The notes below the pieces were generated by a model. It saw only the letters and a program-made list of their open reading frames with translations. It ran no database searches and was not told where the DNA came from. Positions 1 through 11,276 of a stretch of DNA of 64,000 nt are shown in pieces. The translations under genes were made by a program, and so were the position numbers. Source of the DNA: Tuctoria greenei (Eukaryota; Streptophyta; Magnoliopsida; Poales; Poaceae); the NCBI GenBank assembly GCA_036927565.1, contig JAYESD010000001.1:282359560-282423559 (forward strand), read 5' to 3'. Each line of letters starts with the position of its first letter. Positions within the stretch are counted from its first letter, which is position 1.

Positions 1-1608
1 AATGAGGGTGTGACCGTCTCAAGGAGGAGTGATGGTTCCGTTGCATTCAAGGGTATGTTGAAGGGAAAGCTTTACCTTGTTGACTTCAACAAGGATACAG
101 CTGAACTCGACACATGCTTGATTGCAAAAACCAACATGGGTTGGTTGTGGCATAGACGGCTAGCACATGTTGGTATGAGGAATCTTCAAAAACTCCTCAA
201 GGGCGATCACATCCGAGGTTTGAAAGATGTTGTTATTGAAAAAGACAGGCCTTGTAGCGCGTGCCAAGCCGGGAAGCAAGTTGGAGCACATCATCTCGCA
301 AAGAACATCATGACTACGACAAGACCGCTCGAACTACTTCATATGGACTTGTTTGGTCCAATTGCTTACATAAGCATCGGCGGTAATAAATACAGTTTAG
401 TCATTATTGATGATTTTTCCCGCTTCACTTGGGTGTTCTTTTTGCATGACAAGTCAGAAACACAAGGGACACTCAAAAGATTCTTCAAGCGAGTGCAAAA
501 CGAGTTCTCACTATCGATCAAGAGTATTCGGAGCGACAACGGCACGGAGTTCAAGAACATACAAGTGGAGGAGTACCTTGATGAGGAGGGAATCAAGCAC
601 GAATTTTCAGCACCATACTCTCGACAACAAAACGGAGTTGCCGAAAGGAAGAACCGAACGCTCATAGAGATGGCAAGAACAATGCTCGATGAATACAAGA
701 CTTCGGATCGATTTTGGGCGGAAGCAATTAACACCGCTTGCCACGCCGCAAATCGACTCTACCTTCATCGACTACTCAAGAAGACTCCTTATGAGCTACT
801 CACTGGTAACAAACCAAACATTTCATATTTTAGAGTTTTTGGTTCTCCATGTTATATCTTGAACAAGAAGCCCAAGACTTCAAAGTTTGCTTCAAAGTCC
901 GATGAAGGTTTCTTGCTTGGTTATGATTCGAACACTTACGCCTATCATGTTTTCAACGAGGCCTCTGGACTTGTTGAAGTGGCACGTGACGTAGTGTTCG
1001 ATGAAACTAATGGCTCCCAAAAGGAGCAAGTTGATCAATGTGAATTAGGTAAAGAAGAAGCTCCTTATCAAGCATTGAAGAGAATGGCTCTAGGCAAAGT
1101 TCAACCACAAGAGTCATCGTCACAAATACAAGAGGAAAGTGAACCACAAGAGGAGATCAACAATCAAGGGGAAGCTTCGATACAAGATCAATCACAAGAA
1201 TATGAAAACGATCAACAAATCAACGAGGGCAACCACTCAGGGGGAGAAGAAAATGATCACCAACACACAACTCTCCAAGTGCCACACCCAAGAGTACACC
1301 AATGCATTCAAAGGGATCACCCAATCGACAACATCATCGGTGACATCCAAAAGGGAGTAACCACTAGATCTCGTATAGCTAATTTTTGTGAGCATTACTC
1401 GTTTGTCTCCTTTTTGGAACCACGCAGGACTGAGGATGCATTGAAGGATCCAGACTGGGTGGTGGCAATGCAAGAAGAGTTGAACAACTTCAAGAGAAAC
1501 GAGGTTTGGGAACTTGTGGCAAGACCCAATGCAAATATAGTGGGCACCAAGTGGGTCTTCCGAAACAAGCAAGACGAACACGGAGTGGTGACAAGAAACA
1601 AGGCATGA
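1..1608 (+). pseudogene. copia pol, GAG-pre-integrase and integrase part
   Basis: The frame is open from base 1 and continues from outside the window. It holds the HHCC zinc-binding region (HRRLAHVG, then CSAC, about bases 150-270). The integrase core follows with the three acidic positions in HMDLFGP, RSDNGTEF and QNGVAERKN. After an acidic, glutamine-rich linker the start of the reverse transcriptase appears (GTKWVF). A TGA at 1606-1608 ends the frame; the same frame reopens at once with VAKGYSQVEG. The family normally has Arg there, so one C-to-T change in a CGA codon explains the break. Integrase would insert the cDNA into the genome. This copy would need stop readthrough to make a full polyprotein. 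Confidence 0.9.
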
Positions 1609-2949
1609 CTGGTGGCCAAAGGTTACTCACAAGTCGAAGGTTTGGATTTCGATGAGACTTTTGCTCCAGTAGCTAGGCTTGAATCAATTAGAATATTACT
1701 TGCATATGCTACTCACCATGATTTCAAGTTGTATCAAATGGACGTGAAAAGCGCCTTCCTCAACGGACCGATCAAGGAAGAGGTGTACGTGGAGCAACCA
1801 CCTGGATTTGGAGACGAAGAGTTCCCCGACCACGTATATAAACTGCGTAAGGCTCCCTATGGCCTCAAACAAGCTCCTAGAGCTTGGTATGAGTGTCTTA
1901 GAGATTTCTTAATTGATAATGGTTTTCAAATTGGCAAAGTAGATTACACATCATTCACAAAGAATCTAGATAATGATCTTTTTATTTGCCAAATCTATGT
2001 TGATGATATAATTTTTGGGTCAACTAACCAATCTTTCTGTGAAGAATTTAGTAGAATTATGACATACAGATTTGAAATGTCAATGATGGGAGAATTGAAG
2101 TACTTCTTGGGATTCCAAGTGCGGCAACAAAGGGAAGGAACATTCATAAGCCAAACCAAGTACACGCACGACATACTCAAGAAGTTTGGCATGGACAAGG
2201 CAAAGCCCATAAAGACTCCCATGGCTACGAATGGCCACTTGGATCTCAATGAAGATGGACCAAGCGTCGACCAAAAGGTATATCGCTCCATGATTGGATC
2301 TTTACTCTACTTATGTGCATCTAGGCCAGATATTATGTTGAATGTATGTTTGTGTGCAAGATTTCAAGCCAACCCTAAGGAATGTCACTTGACAGCCGTA
2401 AAAAGAATCTTGAGATATTTAGTTCATACACCCAACCTTGGTCTTTGGTACCCAAAAGGCTCCAAATTCAATCTCATTGGTTACTCCGATGCAGATTATG
2501 CTGGGTGCAAAGTTGATAGAAAAAACACCTCTGGCACATGCCAATTCCTAGGAAGATCTTTGGTTTCTTGGTCATCTAAGAAACAAAATTCCATTGCATT
2601 ATCCACAGCCGAAGCGGAGTATGTTGCAGCCGGGAGTTGTTGTGCACAACTCCTTTGGATGCGACAAACTCTAAGGGATTACGGTTACAATATGAACCGT
2701 ATTCCTCTCCTTTGTGATAATGAGAGTGCCATTAAAATAGCCCACAATCCAGTTGAGCATTCTAGGACTAAACACATAGACATAAGACATCATTTCTTGA
2801 GAGACCATTCCATGAAAGGAGACATAACCATCTCACATGTCAACACCCAAAAACAATTAGCCGACATATTCACCAAGCCACTTGATGAAAAGCGTTTTTG
2901 CGAACTCCGAAATGAGCTAAATATTCTTGATTCTCGGAGTGTGGCTTGA
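1609..2949 (+). pseudogene. copia pol, reverse transcriptase and RNase H part
   Basis: Same frame as the upstream part after the TGA at 1606-1608. Copia RT landmarks are visible: DVKSAFLNG, the KAPYGLKQAPRAWY block and the catalytic YVDDIIFGS box (about base 2000). RNase H follows with YSDADYAG, the STAEAEYVAA helix and DNESAI. The family-typical end RTKHIDIRHHFLRDH leads to ADIFTKPLD and a natural stop at 2947-2949. No further stop or frameshift was found, so this half is intact and would be active if joined to the upstream part. There is no independent start codon at the new reading frame, so it is unlikely to be expressed alone. Confidence 0.9.
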
Positions 2950-3187
2950 AAAATTGCATACCTGTATGATTGCTTCAAAATGTTGATTGAATTGTGAAAA
3001 TCATGCCTCTCCATTTTTCTCTCGAAAAACTATGTCAATTGTTAGATCTTGATGAATTTTGATCATTGTATGATTGTTGTATGCTTACTGGTCAAATTCA
3101 TCAAGATTACTTGAATTGTTTTGCCTCTCTATTCTCTATTATTGGACTTTCAAATATATATGAATGGGCTTTGCAATTCTTTCCTGG

Positions 3188-3800
3188 TGACCACGGACTA
3201 GTCCGTGGTTACCCGGACTAGTCCGCAGAGTGCCGGTTAGGCCGGACTAGTCCGATAGACCACGGAATAGTCCGATATAGGTCTCTGGATGACTTCGGAC
3301 TAGTCCGGTCTTGTCCGGACTTGTCCGATTTTTCGTGTCCATAACCCTAGCCACCACCAAACCCTAATCTCCTCATCCCCACTTTTGCTCACGCCTTCCT
3401 CTCTCTTGCGCTCGAGCTCCCAAGGCGATTTTCTCCTCCCTCCGTCGAAAAAGTCCACATTTGGGCGGAGATCGAGCTTGACCTCTTGGGGATTGAAGCT
3501 ATCGGACTAGTCCGACCTCCAACCCCCAACACTTCGAGGCTCCATCGATTTCTTCGGTAAATTTCTTCAAAACCCTAGAAATCTTGTTTTTCTCCATTGT
3601 TGATCGTATAGCCTAGCATCCTTCACTAGATACATGCTTATTTGATGTACTACGTGTATGCTAGACTAGATTTGCATTAGGAATCATCCCTTGACCAATC
3701 TGTTAGGTTTTTGAGGATGAACACCGGACTAGTCCGGTCCATGCACGGACAAGTCCGGTACCCCGGACTAGTCCGTGCCTGAGCACCGGACAAGTCCGAT
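3188..3800. repeat. dispersed 12-bp palindrome CGGACTAGTCCG in the noncoding spacer
   Basis: The spacer between pol and the extra ORF has repeated CGGACTAGTCCG, a perfect 12-bp palindrome. Copies occur near 3193, 3213, 3242, 3297, 3505, 3724 and 3765. Variants with AA or TT in the centre (CGGACAAGTCCG, CGGACTTGTCCG) also occur. The spacing is irregular. The same motif returns in the 3' LTR. There is no ORF here; the stretch 3330-3560 is C-rich and could be leader for the downstream ORF. Confidence 0.85.
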
Positions 3801-3912
3801 GTTTCTGAACCTGAAACCTAATTACTTAATTCCTTAATGCCATCCATTGCTATCTTGCCTTACCTATGCCTTGTATAACTTGTCATTATTCTTGCTCAAT
3901 CATTCTTAGATC

Positions 3913-5488
3913 ATGTCGAGCTCCGACAACGAGATCTCCGACTTTGAGGCCGAGTTGGACCACGAGGTGGCACCTCGGTCCTCGGCGGGTCTTGGCAAGA
4001 AACGCCAAGAAAGACCTTCCGAGCCTGCTACTTCCCCTCCCAGGTTCGGAGGAAGGTCTGTGTCAAGAATCTCGCCTCGAAGGCTGCTCCGTCTACAAGC
4101 GGCCTTCGTCAGGCAAAAGGAAAGGGCAAGGGAGTAGCAACGGGGCCAGTTGGGCCCTTGAAGCTCCATGCTCCCAGGGAAGGGGTGAAGAGAAATTCAA
4201 TGGGAAAGGCAGTGATGTGGCAGCCAAGCTCAGAAGCATTGATTGCTATGGAAGGCCAAAGCAGGCAGCTGATGGAAGGTTTTGGTCAAACTTTCATGCA
4301 GATTTCTACAAGCTGGTTTACCTGCCGATGAATACTCCGGTGGTGCCCAGTCAGTGGATTGACTGGGCCCACCTAGAGAAGAAGAAGTGCTCAGCTTTTG
4401 ATGAGGTCATTGCTGCAGCAGAAAGGCATGGTCTGAAGGATCTGTTTGCCTTCAGACACAATTGGAATGATGAAGTGATTGCACAATTCTATGCAACGTG
4501 CCACTTCTCGAGTGAAGATGAAGAGAGTGTGACTTGGATGACCCATGGATCCAAGTACTCCATCACTCAGGAGGATTTTGCAAACTTGCTCCATTTAGAC
4601 TCTGCTGGAAATGACCACCTGATCATCCACAACATAGGGGTCATTGAGAGGGACGGAATGAAGTTCATGTATGATCCCAACTCTAAGTATGTTCCTCCCT
4701 CCACAAAGAACATGAAGCCCTTCTTTGTGGTCCTGAACAGAGTTCTCCGAAAGACCATTGCCCCCAAGGATGGGGATGCAGGGAGTGTACAGGGCTACCT
4801 CTGGACTCTAATGAGGGTCATAAGCAAGAAGAGACAGTTTGATGTTGCAGATTACATTTGGAACGACATGGTCAACATCTCAAGCACCCCCAACCGGTCC
4901 TGTGGCTATGCTCCCTACCTGATGTTTATGATTGAGAAAGTCACAGGTATTGAGTTCGTGAAGGATGTGGAGCACACTCCTCTGAGGCCTCAGAAGCCTC
5001 AGCCTGTGAGTGTCCAGCCTGCTCCCTCGCCGGCCTCAAGTCCTGAGGCACCGGCAAGACAAAGAGATGTTGTTAGGGCTGTCCCTACCTCCAGGGAAGC
5101 CCCTCAGAGAGGATCAGCTAGTGGGATCCTCAAGTACCTGACCGCCATATTCTCCTCCTGCAAGAAGGCTGAAGTAAAACTTCATAAACTCAATCAGAAG
5201 AGGAAGGAGGATATGAGATATATCAAAGCCAATGTGAAGCAACTGAGTGGAAAGCTGGAGATCAACCCCATTGGATCTCTAGTAATTTCTGAAGATTCTG
5301 ATCTTGACATCATCAAGCTCGGGCCTCTGAACCCCTCCGAGCTTGCCTACTTTGGCATTGGGGGCTCGAGCAGCTCCGCTCCTCCTCCCTCTCCTCGTCA
5401 AGCGGAAAGCGAAGAAGATGAAGACGATGACGAGAGGACTGGCAGTGAAGACCCTAGAACCCTCCTCTCCTTCTTTTTGGTGTCTTGA
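3913..5488 (+). pseudogene. SIRE/Maximus extra ORF ('env-like'/plant transposon protein)
   Basis: The likely start is the ATG at 3913 (MSSSDNEISD). That frame ends at 4137. An alternative frame gives a lysine-glycine rich stretch around 4070-4200. A third frame then stays open from about 4200 to 5488. This last part has the domain seen in plant SIRE-type extra ORFs and related transposon proteins (RFWSNFHADFYKLVYLP, then WIDWAHLEKKK). A proline-rich linker and an acidic C-terminus (EEDEDDDE) follow. The natural N-terminus therefore seems to need two frame changes, near 4065 and 4205-4290. The role of this protein is unknown; the 'env-like' label is historical. No signal peptide or clear membrane span is visible. 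Confidence 0.7.
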
Positions 5489-5925
5489 TGCCAAAGGGGG
5501 AGAGATTGAGGGGGAGTCTTAGCTTTAGCTGCGGTAGGGTGCGAGGAGAGAGTTCTCTTTATCTTTTATTTGTGATTGTAATAGTTTAACTCTGTTTTCC
5601 TATTAAGTTTGGTCTTGTGATGAATTGCTCAATTTATTCTCAATGTGATGAATTGCTCAATTTATTCTCAATGTGATGAAAACTGCATTTTTTGCTCCTG
5701 GAATGTCATATGCACTTGGTATCGGTTGATTAATGTAAATTCTGTCATTCTCAATGTTTTCATGCACTTAGTATGCATCCCACCATAAAGAATGCACATA
5801 TGGATAATCCTCTTGTTGCTTGATGTATTTTTGAGTCATATGTGCATGCTTTATGGAAATCTCATTTTTTGCCTTATTTTGTGAAATCTCAATTGGTTGT
5901 CATCAATCACCAAAAAGGGGGAGAT
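5489..5925 (+). other. 3' untranslated spacer with polypurine tract
   Basis: AT-rich noncoding DNA between the extra ORF and the 3' LTR. A 28-bp direct repeat (gatgaattgctcaatttatt and following bases) occurs twice in tandem at about 5617-5672. The polypurine tract AAAAAGGGGGAGA at 5912-5924 directly precedes the LTR and would prime plus-strand DNA synthesis. Confidence 0.8.
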
Positions 5926-7333
5926 TGAAAGTGCATCTAGGACTCCCTTGTGGGTTTTGGATGATTTATGTCAAGCGATTGGGATCCTAATCCTTTTGTT
6001 GAGATGAATGCAGGCAAATGATGAAAAATGAGCAAAATGCCAAAAAGAAGGGAAATGAGAAGCAAAGTGAATTTGAGCTCAAGGAGAAGAAAATAGTAGA
6101 TTATTATGTATGGAGTGTGTTAAGGAAACACACCCAAGAGCTCAATCACTTTCGAGCACACACACACAATGCACAAAATTATACAAGACCGGACTAGTCC
6201 GAAAACAGCCGGACTAGTCCGATATCACATTCTGCACTAGATCGGACAAGTCCGGTCTCCACCGGACTAGTCTGATATCTTTCTGATCCACTTCGGACTA
6301 GTCCTCCCCAATGCGGACTAGTCCTCAACACAATGCACAAGTCACACAAAATCAGACAAGTCCGTTGTTATCCGGACTAGTCCGATATTCATTCTGATCC
6401 ACTTCGGACAAGTCCGGTGTCTACACGGACTAGTCCGATATTACTGGACACTTAGGGTTTGCTACACACAGCACACCGGACTAGTCCGGTGACCACCACG
6501 GACTAGTCCGATCTTTCTGAACCCTAACGGTCACTTTTAGAAACCCCATATAAATAGAGGTGCACGGCCCACTTTTACATTATCTCGAACCCTAGCGCCG
6601 TCACACCTCCCAAGAGACTCAAAAACCACCTCTCTCCACGAAATTAAGTGCAAAATCGATCAATCTATTGAAGATCACTTCTAGATCATTGGAGAGACAC
6701 TTGGCACACATCATTGAGCTCTTGGTTTGATTCTCTAACACACTCTTGCGTTTCAATTTGTAATTTTCGAGTGTGTTATTGGTGGCTTTGTAAGTTGTAA
6801 TCAAGGGAGCTCTCAACGTGTGAGAACGCCCCTTCAACTTGGTCATTTACCCTTTGTGATTAGTGGAAGAGGATTGGCCTTCGTGGCAATCCGACGAGGG
6901 AAGGGTTGGAGAAGACCCGGTCCTTTTGTGGGCTCCTCAACGTGGATGTAGGTTGCCTTCATGGTAGCCGAACCACGGGATAAATCTTGTGTCTTGTCCT
7001 TTTGTGTTCTACATCTTAATTGATCAACTTAATCTAGGGTTTGATTCATTTGTTCAATTTGAGTTAAATTGTTAAACAAGAGGCTTAATTGTTATAGAAT
7101 TTGACATACAACTATTAAACTGTCATTTAAGTTTATATTTCCGCTGCAAACATTAACGAATCAATCAAATTGACTGAACTTGATCAACTTAGCCCGTGAA
7201 AACCGGACTAGTCCGCACTTTACCGGACTAGTCCGATATCTCTGGTATTAACTGTGTTGTTGAGTGTTACAGGAACCGAGAAAAATTCAAGAAGGCCTAT
7301 TCACCCCCCCCCCCCCCTCTAGGCCTACATTCA
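5926..7333 (+). repeat. 3' LTR of SIRE/Maximus element A
   Basis: Starts TGAAAGTGCATCTAGG right after the polypurine tract and ends ...CCTACATTCA, giving TGAA/TTCA terminal inverted bases and a length of about 1408 bp. It carries about a dozen copies or variants of CGGACTAGTCCG between 6188 and 6510 and two more near 7205 and 7222. A C14 run lies at 7304-7317. The sequence after 7333 is Tekay reverse transcriptase, which fixes the boundary. Confidence 0.85.
6549..6556 (+). promoter_or_regulatory. TATA box of the SIRE LTR promoter
   Basis: TATAAATA in an otherwise GC-balanced stretch, just downstream of the densest part of the palindrome array (6188-6510). This position fits the U3/R boundary of the LTR. 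The palindromes therefore lie where upstream promoter elements are expected. Confidence 0.6.
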
Positions 7334-8320
7334 TTTCCCCTTGTTAGCAACTCAGTCATGCGCTTCACTACCTTGGAGAAGTCCTTGATGAATCAACGGT
7401 AATATCTAGCCATTCCAAGAAAACTCCTTATTTCTTTTATGTTTTGTGGTGGTTCCCACTTCAACACGTCCCTCACTTTACCGGGGTCAACCGATACTCC
7501 TCCTCCTGAGATGATATGACCCGAAAATGGCACCTCTTTCAACCAAAACTGACACTTGTTGAACTTGGCATACAATTGATGCTCCCTCAATTTCTGCAAC
7601 GTAAGCCTCAAGTGTTCCTTATGTTCCTTCTCATCCTTTGAGTAGATCATAATATCATCAATGAACACCACGACAAACTTATCCAAGTACTCCATGAAGA
7701 CCTTATTCATGAGGTACATAAAGTAGGCAGACGCATTTGTCAATCCAAAAGACATCATGGTGTACTCATAAGATCCATATTGTGTCCTAAAAGCTGTTTT
7801 GGGTATGTCCGATGGTCTAATCTTCATTTGAAAGTATCTCGACCTCAAATCAATCTTAGAGAAGACACAAGCACCCTTCATCTGATCAAACAAATCCTCT
7901 ATACGGGGTGAGGTGTACTTGTTCTTGATGGTCACCTCGTTGAGAGCTCGGTAATCCACATACATCCTTTGTGTTCCATCCTTCTTGTCCACAAATAGAA
8001 CGGGTGCTCCCCAAGGTGAAGAGCTAGGGCGAATAAAACCCTTCTCTAATTGCTCTTGAATTTGCTTCTTGAGCTTCGCTAATTCCATAGGAGGCATCCG
8101 ATATGGCCTCTTAGCTATAGGTGCAGTTCCAGGTATTAAATCAATAACAAACTCAATGTCTCAATCGGGTGGCATACCTGGCAACTCATCCGGAAACACA
8201 TCCAAAAATTCACACACTACCGGAATCCCCTCAATTGCGGCACCGTCCATATGATTCAGCTCCAACAGCTCCAATCTTCTGGTTGTGTCCTTCTTCTATT
8301 TGAAGTAGAGATCGAGCGAG
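7334..8320 (-). pseudogene. Ty3/gypsy reverse transcriptase fragment
   Basis: The open stretch 8097 to 7393 encodes a gypsy RT: KGFIRPSSSPWGAPVLFVDK, then YRALNEVTIKNKY, FSKIDLRS, AFRTQYGSYEY and the catalytic FIDDIMIYS. It ends with IRSFLGMARYYR. The upstream protein (FPDELPGMPPD...DIEFVIDLIPG) is in the same frame but separated by a TGA at 8161-8163. A second TGA at 7393-7395 interrupts the conserved RFIKDFS block, which continues to 7334. Both stops replace Arg codons that are CGA in the family. The element is dead by point mutation as well as by insertion and deletion. Confidence 0.9.
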
Positions 8321-8566
8321 AAAGAAAAGAGAGGTAGAACGAATTCCCAACTATATGGATCAAGGAATATGAAACTAAACAGTTAGCTACACTAGCCTAG
8401 GTGGCCATGGCAATGCTAAAGCATCTCAAAATCCTCTATTAAGCACACAAGCAAACAATATATATATAGCAAAGAGCACACTAAGCAAAAACACATCGAT
8501 TCCTGAGTGCTCCTATGTGCTCTAAAGTGTCCATTCTATCTAGGTTGCATCCTACAGTCAACCTGT

Positions 8567-8580
8567 GGCTCTGATACCAA
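8567..8580 (-). other. primer-binding site, initiator-Met type
   Basis: On the - strand TTGGTATCAGAGCC follows the 5' LTR end after two bases. It is complementary to the 3' end of initiator tRNA-Met, the usual primer for Tekay elements. The leader from 8566 to about 8321 has no ORF. Confidence 0.8.
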
Positions 8581-8582
8581 TC

Positions 8583-11276
8583 TGTGACGCCCGGTTCCGA
8601 AAACTGAACCAAGCTAATGCATATGTGTGCCCAGGATGTTCAACACACATACACGAGTGCAATCACAAAAGAGTATACAGAAAATTACCACAGAACAAGA
8701 TTAATTATCAAATTTTATTACACAAACCATATTATCCTTGAATACAAGCTCTAATGAATATTAATGACAAGTTCAACTAATGCAGCGGAAATAAACTAAT
8801 TAAGCAACTAAGCAAACTAAGCAAATGGGATAGCGCAGCTCCATGCAACACCACAGGCAAAGCTGACGGTAGACACGATCTAGATCTCCACATTATCGCC
8901 ATTAAACTCACAATTCTGACCTGCAACTGTTGGGGGGGGGGGGTTGCAAGAGTGAGTGCATGTCGTACTCAGCAAGTGTGGAAAGTATGATATGTGGCTG
9001 ATTCAAATGACGAATGTAATAAAGGCTAAGTGCTGAAAAGTACAGTAAAACCATTTGGAAAAGCAATGTATCATATTTATGTGAAGTAAATCCATCATAA
9101 ACCATGTAACCATCATAATACCAGTCCATAATTTACCATTGCCAATAACCATAATCAATGTCATAAACCATGATTCCATCCCATAACCATAACCATAACC
9201 ATAATATCAACCATAACCATTACCAAACCATAACCATCCCAAATCCCAATTTCCCTCTAATCATGTAGGTCATCCAAGCGCTCAAAACTGGGAGCACGGC
9301 TATCATGATAGTTTTAATACTCTGCAGAGTTTGTACCACTTTACCCACGTGTTTGTGATTTTATCACCCGTCGGCGACTAAAGAACCTCCTTTATGCCAA
9401 ATACACTTCCTTTGGTGTATGGCCAAGAGATCACAAAATAGCCTTTACAAAGGGATTACTAGCCTATTTACACCCCACTGAGGTTTCACCGGTAACGATG
9501 TCTCCCACTGAGCACATCTTCAACCAAGGGCCCCCTCTTGAGCCATTCGGATCCCGGGGTAGTCCCGCCAATCACCAACAAACCCAATCCGACTACCCCT
9601 TCCCCGAGCATCCACAATGGTCCAAACAGCACTAGCAAAGCCCTAATTAATTAGCTACGCCGCACCCATACTTGGCCTCGTGGTGGCACTGTAGTTCTGG
9701 CCTATTCTCGCATGAACCGGTCCTTAGATCTAAAGCAAGCAAACCACCATAACATCCAACCCATCCACATACCAGGCTTGCTTAGATCACCCATCGTGTT
9801 GACCAGTTCACATTAACCAGAATATCATTGATGCATAATTAAATGTGTAGTGTTGTTTGCCATCCCAATTAATTAAGCGAAGCAAAAAGGTAAAAGCCCT
9901 TCCCGACTCTCTACCATATATTCCAGGTGACAAGGGTGGTTAAACAAATCTAGTAAACTTCCTACCATAGGATTCCCATCAAATTGACACAAGCATGCAG
10001 TTTGCAAACAAAACATTTATTTTAAAAACAGGATCAGTATGCTTCAAGGACACTTGCCTTGTTCCAACGGATAGGATTGCTCAAGCGCTTCGAAGTCTTG
10101 GTTCTCGAAATCCTCGTACACGACCTCTTGAGCACTTCCCTCTACTCGTGATAACACATACAAGAAAATACATATACAAATCAACATGATGCACACACAC
10201 TAATCAACATTCGATGATATGCATGTATGCAAAGTACAATAATTGATTAACTACGGTTGTTTATTAATTAGATGCAACTAGTTCATATGTGTTCATATGA
10301 GTTTACGGGGGTTTTAGAGTGGATTAATGCTGCTGAAAATAAAAAGACGATGCAACTAAAATCAATTTGCGTCTATCAGATCTAATACGTCACTAAATTT
10401 CGCATCGGAAAAATGAATCCTACCGTAGATGTGATGGCTTCGAAGATCGCGGGATGAAGGTGACGCGTAGACGAAGTGGATGCGCAAGGTCCTCCGGCAG
10501 CACGATGACAGCGACGCGATGACGACGACGATCTCCGGCGGACGGCGGTGCCCTCCTCCTTTTTTTCTTCCTCTTCCTCCTCTTTTCTCCTATCTTTTCT
10601 TCCCTAGCGGCGCATCCCTCTGGTCCTTTTTTCTGTACCGGCGGCTAGGGCTTTTCTTTGGATCTAGGCGGCGGCGTTTTCTGGTGTCGAAGAAACTTAC
10701 GAAGCCTCACGGTAGTATTTATAGGGGCGGTAGTCGATCCAGAGACCGGCTCGATCTCTGGCGCGCGCGGGCGAGCGGCATCGCGTGAGCGGGGCGCGTT
10801 GGGCGGGCGTGGCTCGACCGGGCGGGGCACGGTGCGGGGTGGGCCAGGGCGAGCGTGCGGTGGGGGCCAGTCGGGGTCAGGCGCGCCGGGTGCGGGTGGG
10901 GTCGGGCACGTGGGCCAGGCGGCGGGAGTCAACGCCGGCTGGTCCAGCTCGGCCTGGCCGGCGGGCGGGGTTTTCTTTTTTTTTCCTTTTCTTTTCTTTC
11001 ATAACTAAATATTAATATATATTATATTTTTTATATACATACTTTATTTTTTTATATTTTTTATTATCATACATTTTTTTATTTACATGTATATATTATT
11101 ATATATTATTTATTTATATATATTTCTTTTATTATTTTTTTATATTATTGATTATTATTTATTTATACTTATTCCCTAATACATGTTTTATATTTTTATT
11201 TCTTTTCCTCTATTAATGTTTAATGCATGAATATATATGCAATGCGATGCATGATGCAAAGATTTAGGGTGTTACA
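8583..11276 (-). repeat. 5' LTR of Tekay element 1
   Basis: On the - strand it begins TGTAACACCC (11276) and ends GGGCGTCACA (8583), about 2.7 kb, the long LTR size typical of Tekay. It holds a short (CCATAA)n-like stretch at 9180-9235, a G13 run near 8932, a very GC-rich block (10440-10975) and an AT-rich block (10990-11215) near its 5' end. No credible protein-coding ORF was found in it. Confidence 0.8.
10716..10723 (-). promoter_or_regulatory. TATA box in the Tekay LTR
   Basis: On the - strand TATAAATA lies at the edge of the GC-rich block, in the context CCCCTATAAATACTACCG. It is the only good TATA-type sequence beside that block and probably marks the LTR promoter. Confidence 0.45.

Larger units (their letters stand above)
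1..7333 (+). mobile_element. SIRE/Maximus-lineage Ty1/copia retrotransposon, left end outside window
   Basis: The order is GAG-pre-integrase, integrase, reverse transcriptase, RNase H, a long noncoding spacer, an extra ORF, a polypurine tract and a 3' LTR of about 1.4 kb. An extra ORF between pol and the 3' LTR is the known hallmark of the SIRE/Maximus lineage of copia. The 5' LTR, gag and protease lie left of base 1. The right end (7333) lies inside the reverse transcriptase of a Tekay gypsy, so this is the youngest insertion of the local nest. One stop in pol and two apparent frame changes in the extra ORF make this copy non-autonomous. Confidence 0.9.
7334..11276 (-). mobile_element. Tekay-lineage Ty3/gypsy (chromovirus) fragment, 5' half
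   Basis: Read on the - strand: a long 5' LTR (11276 to 8583), a Met-type primer-binding site, a short leader, then the protease-to-RT region ending at 7334, where the SIRE copia is inserted. The distance from primer site to RT is only about 300-500 bp, so gag and most of protease have been deleted. The rest of pol and the 3' LTR would lie left of the SIRE element, outside the window. The LTR shares the 'CCACACTTGCTGAGTA...ACTCAC' block with the Tekay LTR at 15243-18246. Confidence 0.8.

Noticed and set aside
3188..7235. Regular short palindromes as a possible CRISPR array
   Set aside because: Spacing is irregular, the repeat is only 12 bp, and the host is a plant; the motif lies in an LTR retrotransposon.
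10480..11015. ORFs of 76-116 codons on both strands
   Set aside because: Inside the GC-rich block of the Tekay 1 LTR; no domain, and an opposite-strand ORF of equal quality exists.
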